Assembly (NCBI GenBank): GCA_947382445.1
Contig: CANCZH010000012.1
Coordinates: forward strand, 1-32,040
Reading direction: 5' to 3'
DNA from: an uncultured Clostridium sp.
GTDB lineage: Bacteria; Bacillota_A; Clostridia; TANB77; CAG-508
DNA length: 32,040 nucleotides
Shown here piece by piece: positions 15,545 to 23,189 of this stretch. The notes beneath the pieces are model-generated. The model was given only the letters and a program-made list of their open reading frames with translations. It was not told the DNA's origin and did no database searches. The stretch's first letter is position 1, and every line of letters begins with the position of its first letter. Position numbers and translations under genes: made by a program.

Positions 15545-16216
15545 TTATTTTACAATTGTTAAAGCTTGTATGTATATTTGTATTGATGGCATTACTACTA
15601 TTATAACAAAAAATATTATTATAATTGCAATTAGTATATTAACTATTTTTGAGATTTTTTTATTAATTTTTTGAATTTCATTTTCTATATTTGTTTCTTC
15701 TGAATCTTTCATTTCCAATTCATCTATTTCATACAATATTTTTCCTAAAATAGGTATTTTATATCTTAGTACTTTCCAATTCTTTTTTCCATTTTCTGTT
15801 TTAAAATATATTATTAATCCTATTATAGCTACTATTATGCCAATTATTACTATCTCTAAAATTCCTGATATGTCATTTATTTTCCTAGTTATCCAAGGTA
15901 ATTCTAATTCATTATTCATCTGATTGAATAAGCTTTGAATTGTTGGTATTATTGATATTGTTCCTAATATAAATAATACAAGTATTCCTATTATCTGATT
16001 TATTCCTGGTCTTACTTGTCTCTTTATTTTTTGTTCAATTTCTTCTTCATCTTCTTTTTTCTGTAAAACGAATTGAAATGCTGGCTCAATATTAATTGGA
16101 GTTAAACCATTTTCCTTTAATTTGTTATATAATTCTTGTTTGCTTTCAGCTTTTACTGTATTTTTTACTATTAATCCTGTTTTGCTATCTACTGCTTTGT
16201 ATTGAAAAGTTGACAT
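15545..16216 (-). CDS. Half-size PilC/GspF-like inner-membrane pilus protein
   Basis: A 223-residue protein that begins with the PilC/GspF N-terminal signature FQYKAVDSKTGLIVKNTVKA and LKENGLTPINIE. Three membrane segments follow: about 94-112 (IIGILVLFILGTISIIP), about 137-157 (ILEIVIIGIIVAIIGLIIYF), and about 195-217 (IVNILIAIIIIFFVIIVVMP). Between the last two come KIPILGKIL and a charged stretch. Normal PilC is about 400 residues with two T2SSF helical bundles. Here the bundles are largely missing and only the membrane framework remains. PilC is the platform on which the motor ATPase acts. The ATG overlaps the previous stop by one base (TAATG). Confidence 0.65.
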   Translation of the reverse strand: MSTFQYKAVDSKTGLIVKNTVKAESKQELYNKLKENGLTPINIEPAFQFVLQKKEDEEEIEQKIKRQVRPGINQIIGILVLFILGTISIIPTIQSLFNQMNNELELPWITRKINDISGILEIVIIGIIVAIIGLIIYFKTENGKKNWKVLRYKIPILGKILYEIDELEMKDSEETNIENEIQKINKKISKIVNILIAIIIIFFVIIVVMPSIQIYIQALTIVK

Positions 16217-16923
16217 TATTCTTCCTCCTCAATTTCTTTTATATTTTTATTATCACTTGTCTCTATATATTTATTATATACTTTTTCTATTTTTTCTTTT
16301 ATTTCTTTTGGTAATACATCTATTTTTTGTTTTCTATTGTATGTTTGGTTATATTCATTTTCCCAAGTTTTATCATATAATAATAATGTTCCTTTTTCTG
16401 ATTTTAAGAAAAGTTCTCCATATTCATCTTTAATTTCTTCACATTTTGAAATCCAAATATAGATTTTATAATCCCAATTATACAAAACATCATATTCTTT
16501 TGATTTATTATTTATATTAAATGTCATTTGTGTAATTTCTGGATTATATGCAAAAGTAGGATATATGCCTTCTTGTATAGAATACCATTCTTTATCATCT
16601 TTTGTTGTTTTTACCCAATATCCTTTATCTTTATCTGTCCATATAAATTTTATTGGTATATAGTCTTTTTCTACTTCTGGTTCATTGTAACTATATTTTT
16701 TTATTTCTCCTTTTTGTTCTGAATTTCCCTCTACTTCTTCTTTTTCTTCATTTTGCACATTCTGGTTTATTTGATTTATTTCCTCATTAATTTTTGCTGT
16801 TTGATAGCTAATTGTAGCTAGTTTTATAAAAATTGCACTTACTACCAAAACAAATACAAGCATTATAAATATTGCTGTCAATATGTCTTTAGTTTTAAAT
16901 GATTTATCATTTTTTTCAGTCAT
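16216..16923 (-). CDS. Single-pass membrane protein of the pilus locus, unknown function
   Basis: A 235-residue protein with a short charged N-terminus (MTEKNDKSFKTKD), a membrane segment (about 13-37, ILTAIFIMLVFVLVVSAIFI), a Glu/Asn-rich linker and an extracytoplasmic domain rich in Trp and Tyr (IPIKFIWTDKDKGYWVKTT, YDVLYNWDYKIYIWISKCEE, LLYDKTWENEY). The C-terminus is a charged helix. I cannot match a family. Position between the peptidase-like and PilC-like genes, with a 1-nt overlap to the latter, argues for a role in the same surface structure, perhaps as a minor-pilin-like or assembly component. There is no prepilin cleavage motif. Confidence 0.65.
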   Translation of the reverse strand: MTEKNDKSFKTKDILTAIFIMLVFVLVVSAIFIKLATISYQTAKINEEINQINQNVQNEEKEEVEGNSEQKGEIKKYSYNEPEVEKDYIPIKFIWTDKDKGYWVKTTKDDKEWYSIQEGIYPTFAYNPEITQMTFNINNKSKEYDVLYNWDYKIYIWISKCEEIKDEYGELFLKSEKGTLLLYDKTWENEYNQTYNRKQKIDVLPKEIKEKIEKVYNKYIETSDNKNIKEIEEEE

Positions 16924-16932
16924 ATCCTTCTC

Positions 16933-17643
16933 CTATATTTTTATAAATTCTATTCCACTTATTATCATAGCTATTATGTTTGATATACATAAATACATTC
17001 CTATTGGAATATCTAGTTTTCCGCTATTTTCAGCCAATATATCACTATTATCTATTTTTTGATTATGTTTTTTTATTAGTGTTCCTACTGTTAATGAAAT
17101 CATTGTTAATATTGCTGTTATCAAAAATACTTCTGATATAACAAACATATTCATATATATACATATCATCATTATTTCTAATAAATATGAATATTTGAAA
17201 TATCTGTATTTGGTCGTTATAGCTGATAAAATGCATACTACTATTAAATATATAACATATCTATATATACTAAACAATTCTACATTTTTTATTATATATA
17301 AATATATAATATATACTCCACCTATTACGCATCCAGAAAAAATTACTGGTTTGCATATTTTCTTATTTGTTTTATCTATTTGTGCTATTATTACTAAAGT
17401 AGAAACAAATGTCATTAAGTATATATATTGTATTATTGTTAATACTGATATACTTGCAAATGAAAAATGTAGTGAATTAAATATTCCTATTGATGCAAGC
17501 CCTGCCAAAATATTTATTTTCCAATTATTTGAAAAAATTTTTTCTTTTTTATTTTTTGATGTTATTTTATAAATTGCCATATTTGAAAAGTTTCCAAAAA
17601 TTATTCCTATTATAAATACAAATATATATATAATTAGTTTCAT
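16933..17643 (-). CDS. Prepilin-peptidase-like membrane protein missing a catalytic Asp
   Basis: A 236-residue protein with about seven membrane segments. The N-terminus FGNFSNMAIYKITSK matches the GSFLNVVIYRLP region of type IV prepilin peptidases (A24). LVIIAQIDKTNKKI holds the first catalytic Asp (D90). The C-terminal LDIPIGMYLCISNI corresponds to the IPFGPFLA motif. The second catalytic site, GxGDxK, is absent: the aligned region reads KYSYLLEIMMICIY with no Asp. The Cys zinc motif and N-methylation loop are also absent. It may be inactive, use the Glu, or be a TadV-like variant. It follows the pilin gene beyond a hairpin at 17676-17710. Ribosome binding site AAGGAG. Confidence 0.7.
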   Translation of the reverse strand: MKLIIYIFVFIIGIIFGNFSNMAIYKITSKNKKEKIFSNNWKINILAGLASIGIFNSLHFSFASISVLTIIQYIYLMTFVSTLVIIAQIDKTNKKICKPVIFSGCVIGGVYIIYLYIIKNVELFSIYRYVIYLIVVCILSAITTKYRYFKYSYLLEIMMICIYMNMFVISEVFLITAILTMISLTVGTLIKKHNQKIDNSDILAENSGKLDIPIGMYLCISNIIAMIISGIEFIKI

Positions 17644-17675
17644 ATTTTCTCCTTAGTAAAATTCTCAATTTTAAT

Positions 17676-17710
17676 AAAAGCATATACATATTTTTCATGC
17701 ATATGCTTTT
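17676..17710 (-). terminator. Hairpin after the prepilin gene
   Basis: Arms AAAAGCATAT and ATATGCTTTT (10 bp) with a 15-nt loop that can pair further; on the minus strand TTATTAAAATT follows the stem's TTTT. It lies just after the pilin stop and would lower expression of the downstream peptidase/PilC genes relative to pilin, as is common in pilus operons. Confidence 0.6.
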
Positions 17711-17713
17711 GTT

Positions 17714-17896
17714 TTATTCATTAATATTATTTTCCACAGTTGTATTATTGCTTATGTTTTCTGATGAAGTTTTATTTGAAGTGGTTAAAACCCCATCTGG
17801 TCCAACTACCATATAAATTGCAACTCCTGCTAGTATTAATAGTACAATAACTGTAAGGGCTAATGCTACTAATGTCATACCTTTTTCACTTTTCAT
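17714..17896 (-). CDS. Very short type IV prepilin-like protein
   Basis: Sixty residues: leader MKSEKG, then a processing-type junction G-MTLVALALTVIVLLILAGVA, then YMVVGPDGVLTTSNKTS and an Asn/Thr-rich tail. This matches the KGITLVALVVTIIVLLILAG class of clostridial pilin-like proteins. The mature N-terminus (M-T-L-V-A) lacks the Glu at position 5 that classical pilins use for assembly, and the globular head is nearly absent (mature form 54 residues). It could be a minor subunit or initiator. It is 11 nt after the Asn/Thr-rich protein gene, with ribosome binding site AAGGAG. Confidence 0.75.
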   Translation of the reverse strand: MKSEKGMTLVALALTVIVLLILAGVAIYMVVGPDGVLTTSNKTSSENISNNTTVENNINE

Positions 17897-17907
17897 AATT
17901 TTTCTCC

Positions 17908-18474
17908 TTATTTTTTTGAATCATTTTTTTGTGTTAACATCAAACTTCCACTGCTTGCTGATGATGTTGTTATATCTTCTTGTAAAGCTTGTGGCTGATT
18001 TGTAGTATTATTTGTGTTTGTTGTATTTGTTGTATTACTTGTGTTGCTTGTATTATTAGTTACATTATTTGTTGTATTATTTGTGCTATTTCCAGAAGTA
18101 GTATTATTAGTTGTATTTGTTCTATTATTTACTTGATAGTATGCATTCCCTTCACTATCGTATCTTACATCTATGATAGGTGCTTCATCAAATGGACTTG
18201 ATTGCCCTTGTTTAAATTCTCCTGATGCTTTTAATGAGCTTAATGTACTTTCATCAACACTATACATTGATGATAATACTAATGTTTCTTTATCTTCTTC
18301 GTATTCTTCTTTTTCCTTTAATATATTTTGTTCTTCTTTACTTATTTCATAAATTGCCGCTTGTGGCTGATTAGCATCACCTTTTATATAATCAAAAAAT
18401 ACTAATACTGTAATTAGTCCTATTGATGCTACTAAAACTGTCATAGCTAGAATTTCTCTAATGATTGTTTTCAT
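17908..18474 (-). CDS. Anchored Asn/Thr-rich protein in the PilP position
   Basis: A 188-residue protein: membrane segment at about 8-28 (ILAMTVLVASIGLITVLVFF), a Glu/Lys helix (ISKEEQNILKEKEEYEEDKE), a short conserved-looking block FKQGQSSPFDEAPIIDVRYD, then about 50 residues made almost only of Asn, Thr and Ser (TNTTNNTTSGNSTNNTTNNV type), and a Ser/Gln/Lys end. It sits after PilO, where pilP lies in classical pilus operons, but I see no real PilP homology. The Asn/Thr tract is probably a flexible extracytoplasmic linker and could be glycosylated (inference). The same DNA shows GTT/ATT-rich repeats that may vary in length between strains. Confidence 0.6.
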   Translation of the reverse strand: MKTIIREILAMTVLVASIGLITVLVFFDYIKGDANQPQAAIYEISKEEQNILKEKEEYEEDKETLVLSSMYSVDESTLSSLKASGEFKQGQSSPFDEAPIIDVRYDSEGNAYYQVNNRTNTTNNTTSGNSTNNTTNNVTNNTSNTSNTTNTTNTNNTTNQPQALQEDITTSSASSGSLMLTQKNDSKK

Positions 18475-18504
18475 ATTTTCATCTCCTTATTTTTAAGTAT
18501 GAGT

Positions 18505-19206
18505 TTATTTATTTTCAATTGTTTCTCTATTTTCTACTTTTAATAAAGTATCTTTTGAAACTGCTATATTAGATTTATAAAATTCTGCAACTAACATTAA
18601 TTTTTTTTGTTTTTTGTTTACAACATTTTCTGATGTAGCATCGTTTTCAGAAATTGTGGCAACTTCTCTATATTCTGAATACATTTTTAAGTTTTCTGGT
18701 ATGAATTTTAATTTATCATCATTACTTATAGTTTCTAAAAAGTTTGTTATTCCAGAATATGAACCAACTACTTGAAATTTAAAATCACACATTACATAAT
18801 CTTTTTTTTCTGTTTCTTTATTTATTGAAACTTCCATGTCTCCTAAATTAACTTTATTTTCTGTTGCATGATTTCCAAGTGTTATTTGTAAAAATTCTAA
18901 GTCATAATCTTCACTTGATAAAGCTATTTGTCTTTCTTCTTCTGTTTTTGTTTCTGAAATCATTTCATATCTATTTGATACTTCTTCATGCTCTGATATA
19001 GATTTTTTTAGTGCAGATTCTTCTGCTACATAGTCTGTTACTTTTATTCTTGCTAGTTCATTTAGTTTTCGAGTTATTTCAGTATTTTTTTGTTCAATTT
19101 CAGAATAGCTATATATCTTAAATAGTCCATTCATTCCATTTGTAATACTTAGTATACTTACTATTATTAATATTACTAATACAGCTGTAAGGATTATTTT
19201 TCTCAT
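18505..19206 (-). CDS. pilO: PilO-like type IV pilus assembly protein
   Basis: A 233-residue bitopic protein: membrane segment about 4-24 (IILTAVLVILIIVSILSIT), a coiled coil about 35-90 (SEIEQKNTEITRKLNELARI ... ESALKKSISEHEEVSNRYE), then a ferredoxin-like domain (LEFLQITLGNHATENKVNLG, VMCDFKFQVVGSYSGITNFL ... LMLVAEFY). This layout and the VVGSYSGITNFLETI segment are typical of PilO, which pairs with PilN to form the inner-membrane alignment complex. The start overlaps the end of the PilM-PilN fusion gene (ATGA type), so production is coupled. Ribosome binding site AAGGAG. Confidence 0.75.
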   Translation of the reverse strand: MRKIILTAVLVILIIVSILSITNGMNGLFKIYSYSEIEQKNTEITRKLNELARIKVTDYVAEESALKKSISEHEEVSNRYEMISETKTEEERQIALSSEDYDLEFLQITLGNHATENKVNLGDMEVSINKETEKKDYVMCDFKFQVVGSYSGITNFLETISNDDKLKFIPENLKMYSEYREVATISENDATSENVVNKKQKKLMLVAEFYKSNIAVSKDTLLKVENRETIENK

Positions 19207-20810
19207 ATTAAATCTCCTTCTATTGTTACTAAAATGTAATCTTGGTTAGCTTCTTCATCATGATATCTAATTCCTGTACTTCCAGAAACGTTTGTTAATA
19301 TATTATTTACTTTTAATATTGCTTGGAAGTATCCTAACTGTTGATATTTTAATGCTTTTGCTTGAATTACAAAATGTCTATCCTCAGTATTTTCTATGCT
19401 TACTAATTTTACTTCTGTTGGTATTGTTGTTGATAACTTTGTTAAGAAGTTTGGTATTTCTGTTTCTCTAAAAGTTGATTCTTCATTTGATATATTCTCA
19501 TTATTTAATCTTGATATTATTAATTTATATTCTGATGATAATTCTTCAATTGAATTTCTATTTTTACTCATAGCACTTATTGATTTATTTGTTTGTTCAA
19601 TTTTAAGTTGTGTTTCCATCATTTTTGTATTCATATCATTCATTAAGTTTTTTCCAATTGCTCCATAAATCATCATAAATATTATACAAAGTAGACTTAA
19701 TCTTATTGTAAGTTTTTCAAATGCATCAAGTTTTTCTTTTGATGATTCTTTTAAACTTTTTATTTTTCCTTGATTTCCTTGTATGTCAATTCCTGAATTT
19801 AACATTCCTCTATTTTCAAAGTTTAACTCATTTGCTACTCCTACTCCTAAGCCACTTAAAGCCATTGAAATAGCACTATTTACTTCTATGTAATCCTTAA
19901 TTCCTATTTTTAATGATTGGGAATCTATAAAACTTGGTTTTAATATTTCGCATTCTATTTCATTTAGTCTATCTTGGAAATACATATCCACATTATTTAT
20001 TACTATTCCTGTTCCTGAAAAATATATTTTCTTTATTGGTTTTCTAAATCTTGAAAGTTTTTCTTTTATTTCATTTAGCATGTCAAATAATACTGGAACT
20101 ATAATTTCTATGTATTCATTTCCTTCTTGCAACGAATCCATTTCTTGTGAAGTTATTGTTGTATTCTTTAATAGTTCATATGCTTTTGTTTCTGAATTTT
20201 CTACTTTAATAATTTTTTGTAATGCTTGTTTTATACTTGTTGGTATTTTATCTATTTCTGAAACTTGTCCATCTTCTATAAATGTTAATGTTGTTTCTTC
20301 TTCCATATTTACTATTAATTCATTTTGATTGCTATTTTTCTTTATTAAATTTTCTATGCTTACTGGTAATGGTTGTATGTTAGTTAAATCGTATTTTGAA
20401 AATAATTCTCTTTTGCCGTCTAGTTCTTCTTTGGTAACAGAAACATTTATTGCTTTCATTTTATCTGGATTTTCTTTATTTAAAGCAAATATGTATCTTC
20501 TCTCCATTGATTCTTTGTCTATTCCTTTTTCACCACAAAGCATTTCAAATTCTATTTCCATAGATTTTTTTATTGCTGGTTTGTTTAATAGTGAAAAAAT
20601 TTCAAAATAATCATATTGTTCTTTTGAAAGGTTTATTGATATTGGCAATTTTGTACTGTTTGTTTCTTCAACTATTTGGTTTATGGCCTTTTCTAGGTTT
20701 TCATAAAATTTTGTTCCAAATGCTTCAATTTTTATGTTGTCTTTGTCTCTTAGTACCTTTGCATATTTGATTAAATTTTCTTCAATATATATTCCTAAAC
20801 AGCTTTGCAT
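19203..20810 (-). CDS. PilM-PilN fusion protein
   Basis: A 535-residue protein joining two pilus proteins. Residues 1-345 form an actin-like PilM domain: QSCLGIYIEENLIKYAKVLR, ISINLSKEQYDYFEIF, NELIVNMEEETTLTFIEDGQ, KKIYFSGTGIVINNVDMYF, and VNSAISMALSGLGVG. A membrane segment at about 370-390 (LSLLCIIFMMIYGAIG) starts the PilN part: a coiled coil (MMETQLKIEQTNKSISAMSK), then a ferredoxin-like domain (LTKLSTTIPTEVKLVSIEN ... YFQAILKVNNILTNVSG). In most bacteria PilM is cytoplasmic and binds the N-terminal tail of PilN; here the link is covalent. First gene of the pilus operon, ribosome binding site AAAGGAG. I found no clean sigma-A promoter in the 203-nt upstream gap. Confidence 0.8.
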   Translation of the reverse strand: MQSCLGIYIEENLIKYAKVLRDKDNIKIEAFGTKFYENLEKAINQIVEETNSTKLPISINLSKEQYDYFEIFSLLNKPAIKKSMEIEFEMLCGEKGIDKESMERRYIFALNKENPDKMKAINVSVTKEELDGKRELFSKYDLTNIQPLPVSIENLIKKNSNQNELIVNMEEETTLTFIEDGQVSEIDKIPTSIKQALQKIIKVENSETKAYELLKNTTITSQEMDSLQEGNEYIEIIVPVLFDMLNEIKEKLSRFRKPIKKIYFSGTGIVINNVDMYFQDRLNEIECEILKPSFIDSQSLKIGIKDYIEVNSAISMALSGLGVGVANELNFENRGMLNSGIDIQGNQGKIKSLKESSKEKLDAFEKLTIRLSLLCIIFMMIYGAIGKNLMNDMNTKMMETQLKIEQTNKSISAMSKNRNSIEELSSEYKLIISRLNNENISNEESTFRETEIPNFLTKLSTTIPTEVKLVSIENTEDRHFVIQAKALKYQQLGYFQAILKVNNILTNVSGSTGIRYHDEEANQDYILVTIEGDLI

Positions 20811-21013
20811 TTCATTCTCCTTTATGTGCTATTTAAAATTATTCTTTTTTTATCATTTATACCTATATTTTCGCTCATTTCTACATTAAAAGTCAATATT
20901 TTTAATACACTTGTTATTTAAAAGTAATCGTAATGTAATAATCTGTTTTTTGGTATATTTTCTGTTTTTTAGTAAAAAATATTATCATTAATAATTTTTT
21001 TAGGAGGTTATTT

Positions 21014-21478
21014 ATGCAATCTGTTGATACAAATAAAGATTATCAAAAATATGTTGATAAAAAATCCCCAAATTCTCCAATTTTCAAGAATTGTTTTAAT
21101 GCTTTTTGGGTTGGTGGTCTTATATGTGTAATTGGTCAAGTTATTTATGATTATTTTATTTTTAGGGGATTGTCTCAGGAACTTTGTGGTACAATAGTTT
21201 CTATTTCTTTGATTTTTCTTAGTGCTTTACTTACTTCCATTAATATTTTTAATAGAATTGGTAAATTTGCTGGTGCTGGTACTCTTATTCCCATAACTGG
21301 TTTTGCTAACTCTATTATTTCCCCATCTATTGAATATAAGTCAGAGGGTTATGTTATGGGTGTTGGTGCTAAGATGTTTACTGTTGCTGGTCCTGTTTTG
21401 GTTTATGGTATTTGTACTTCTGTTTTAGTTGGATTAGTTTATCTATTGTTTAATACACAAGCTATTATGTTAGTTTAA
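21014..21478 (+). CDS. spoVAC: Stage V sporulation protein AC
   Basis: A 154-residue membrane protein of normal family length, with KSPNSPIFKNCFNAFWVGGL, ICVIGQVIYDYF, NRIGKFAGAGTLIPITGFAN and YKSEGYVMGVGAKMFTVAGP all typical of SpoVAC. It is part of the spore inner-membrane channel that imports dipicolinic acid into the forespore and releases it at germination. Ribosome binding site AGGAGG at 21001-21006. Forespore sigma-G control is expected from the family. Upstream, GGTATA (20952-20957) with an AT-rich box near 20975-20984 is a weak candidate for such a promoter; it matches the consensus too poorly to be annotated on its own. Confidence 0.95.
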   Translation: MQSVDTNKDYQKYVDKKSPNSPIFKNCFNAFWVGGLICVIGQVIYDYFIFRGLSQELCGTIVSISLIFLSALLTSINIFNRIGKFAGAGTLIPITGFANSIISPSIEYKSEGYVMGVGAKMFTVAGPVLVYGICTSVLVGLVYLLFNTQAIMLV

Positions 21479-21517
21479 TATAATAATTTTTTATTGTGTT
21501 ATCAAAATATTACATTA

Positions 21518-21670
21518 GTATAAAAAATGATGATAGTATTTTTACACCTTGTAGGTCGCAATCTTCTGTTTCCAAAGTATTAGGAAGATTGCTCCCAATC
21601 GCATTCGTTCACAAGTTCACTCATTTGGTCGCTTCGCGGTGATAAAAAATACTATCATAATTTTTTATAC
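21518..21670. repeat. 153-bp nested palindromic element B between spoVAC and spoVAD
   Basis: Ends are 26-bp inverted repeats with one mismatch (21518-21543 and 21645-21670; outer ends GTATAAAAAA, inner part GATAGTATTTTT). The pairing continues inward as CACC/GGTG past a bulge. Inside is a further hairpin, GCAATCTTC / GAAGATTGC (about 21558-21592), and a GC-richer stretch. GGTCGC occurs twice in the same direction, near each arm. No coding sequence; spoVAD begins 44 nt after it. Its plan (25-26-bp arms starting GTRTAAAAAA, inner hairpin, paired GC-rich motifs) copies that of the element at 14417-14544. Confidence 0.65.
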
Positions 21671-21713
21671 AAACATAGTATTTTATTTTTATATTTTAGA
21701 AAGGATTTTTGTT

Positions 21714-22719
21714 ATGAAAAAAATTGGAACTCAAACTTACAAATTGGACAATCCTGCTACTATTTTAGAAACTGCTAGTATTGTTGGTAAAAAAGAAGCA
21801 GATGGTCCTTTAGCTAAATATTTTGATGTTTGTTTAGAAGATGAGTTTTATGGTGAGAAAACTTGGGAAAAAGCTGAATCTAAGCTTATAAAAACTTCTA
21901 TTGAAACTGTTTTGAAAAAGTCACGGTTTATCTGTTACTGATATTGATGTACTTTTCGCTGGTGATTTACTTAATCAATGTATTTCTACTAGTTTTGGTA
22001 TAAGAGATTTTGAAATACCTTTTTTTGGTGTTTTTGGTGCATGTTCAACTTTCGTTGAAGGATTACTTTTAAGTTCTATATTTATTGATAGTGGTGCTGG
22101 TAATTATGCAATTGCTTCTACATCTAGTCATTTCTGTAGTGCTGAAAAGCAATTTAGATTTCCTTTAGAACTTGGAAATCAACGTCCCCCTACTTCACAA
22201 TGGACTGTTACTGGTAGTGCCTCTGCTGTTGTCGCTAAGTCTGGTATGGGACCATATATCACTCATATAACTCCTGGTAAGATTATAGATAAGGGAATCA
22301 AAGATGCTAATAATATGGGAAGTGCTATGGCTCCAGCCGCAATCTCCACTATTCTCACTCATTTAAAAGATACTGGTAGAGCTCCTACTTATTATGATGC
22401 TATTATTACTGGTGATTTAGGACATGTGGGTAAAGAAATTGTTTTAGAGCTTTGCAAAGCTGAGGGATATCAACTTAATTCTGTTTACGATGATTGTGGG
22501 GTTTTAATGTTTGATAAAGAAAAACAGGATACTCATTCTGGTGGTTCTGGTTGTGCTTGTTGTGGTACTGTTTTTTCTGGTTATTTCTTTAAACAATTAA
22601 AAGAGAAAAAAATCAAAAGATTACTTTTAGTTGCAACTGGTGCTTTAATGAATGCAACTTCAAGTCAACAAGGTGAGTCTATTCCTGGTATTGCTCATGC
22701 AGTTAGTATAGAGTTGTAA
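21714..22719 (+). pseudogene. spoVAD: Stage V sporulation protein AD, frameshifted
   Basis: A thiolase-fold SpoVAD split by one extra base. Starting at ATG 21714 (ribosome binding site AAAGGA), the frame reads QTYKLDNPATILETASIVGK, PLAKYFDVCLEDEFYGEKTW and ends shortly after VLKKS at 21941. From about 21921 the next frame continues as HGLSVTDIDVLFAGDLLNQC, FGVFGACSTFVEGLL, ASTSSHFCSAEKQFRFPLE, QRPPTSQWTVTGSASAVVAK and on to the stop at 22719, the complete rest of the protein. Removing one A from the five-A run at 21915-21919 restores one frame. SpoVAD binds dipicolinic acid and is required for its uptake in Bacillus. A true frameshift should impair sporulation, so a sequence error is a strong alternative. 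Confidence 0.9.
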
Positions 22720-22731
22720 GGAGGTGTTTTT

Positions 22732-23121
22732 ATGGGAGAATTTTTAGCTAGCTTAGATTATATGATGTTCTTAAAGGCTTTTGTTGTTGGTGGTATTTTA
22801 TGCGTTATTGCTCAGGTTTTAATTGATAAAACTAAACTTACGCCTGCTAGAATTTTAGTTTTATATGTTACTCTTGGTACTATTATTGGTGGACTTGGCT
22901 TTTATAAATATCTTGTTGATTTTGCTGGTTGTGGTGCTACGGTTCCTCTTACTGGTTTTGGTTATAATTTGTCAAAAGGTGTTATTGAAGAAGTTACTAA
23001 GAGTGGATTTTTAGGTGCTTTTATTGGTGGTGTTAAAGCATCTGCTGGTGGTATAACTGCTGCTATTGTTTTTGGTTATATTGCTTCTCTTATTGCTAAA
23101 CCTAAAATGAAAAAGCAATAA
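22732..23121 (+). CDS. spoVAE: Stage V sporulation protein AE
   Basis: A 129-residue membrane protein matching SpoVAE: FLKAFVVGGILCVIAQVLID, LTPARILVLYVTLGTIIGGL, GFYKYLVDFAGCGATVPLTG, FGYNLSKGVIEEV and GGVKASAGGITAAIVFGYIA. It works with SpoVAC and SpoVAD in dipicolinate transport across the forespore inner membrane. The start is 12 nt after the spoVAD stop with an AAGGAGG ribosome binding site, so the three genes form one operon, although element B separates the first two. No hairpin follows; the next gene has its own promoter starting 2 nt after this stop. Confidence 0.95.
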   Translation: MGEFLASLDYMMFLKAFVVGGILCVIAQVLIDKTKLTPARILVLYVTLGTIIGGLGFYKYLVDFAGCGATVPLTGFGYNLSKGVIEEVTKSGFLGAFIGGVKASAGGITAAIVFGYIASLIAKPKMKKQ

Positions 23122-23123
23122 TG

Positions 23124-23152
23124 TTTACATTATGTAAATTTTATGTTATAAT
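23124..23152 (+). promoter_or_regulatory. Promoter of the GNAT gene, with a palindrome over the -35 box
   Basis: TTTACA (23124-23129), 17-nt spacer, TATAAT (23147-23152). The -35 box is the left half of a 15-nt palindrome, TTTACATTATGTAAA (23124-23138), a possible repressor site. Confidence 0.65.
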
Positions 23153-23189
23153 ATTTTAGCTTTAAAGATTATCTAAGGAGGTTGGTATC

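Noticed and set aside
20811..21013. Divergent promoters for the pilus operon and spoVAC
   Set aside because: TTGACT occurs on the minus strand but no -10 box lies at a proper distance. The sigma-G-like match on the plus strand is weak, so neither was listed as a feature.
21912..21925. Programmed -1 frameshift in spoVAD (GAAAAAG heptamer)
   Set aside because: The needed shift is by one base forward, not back; -1 slippage leads to the wrong frame, and no stimulatory structure is obvious.
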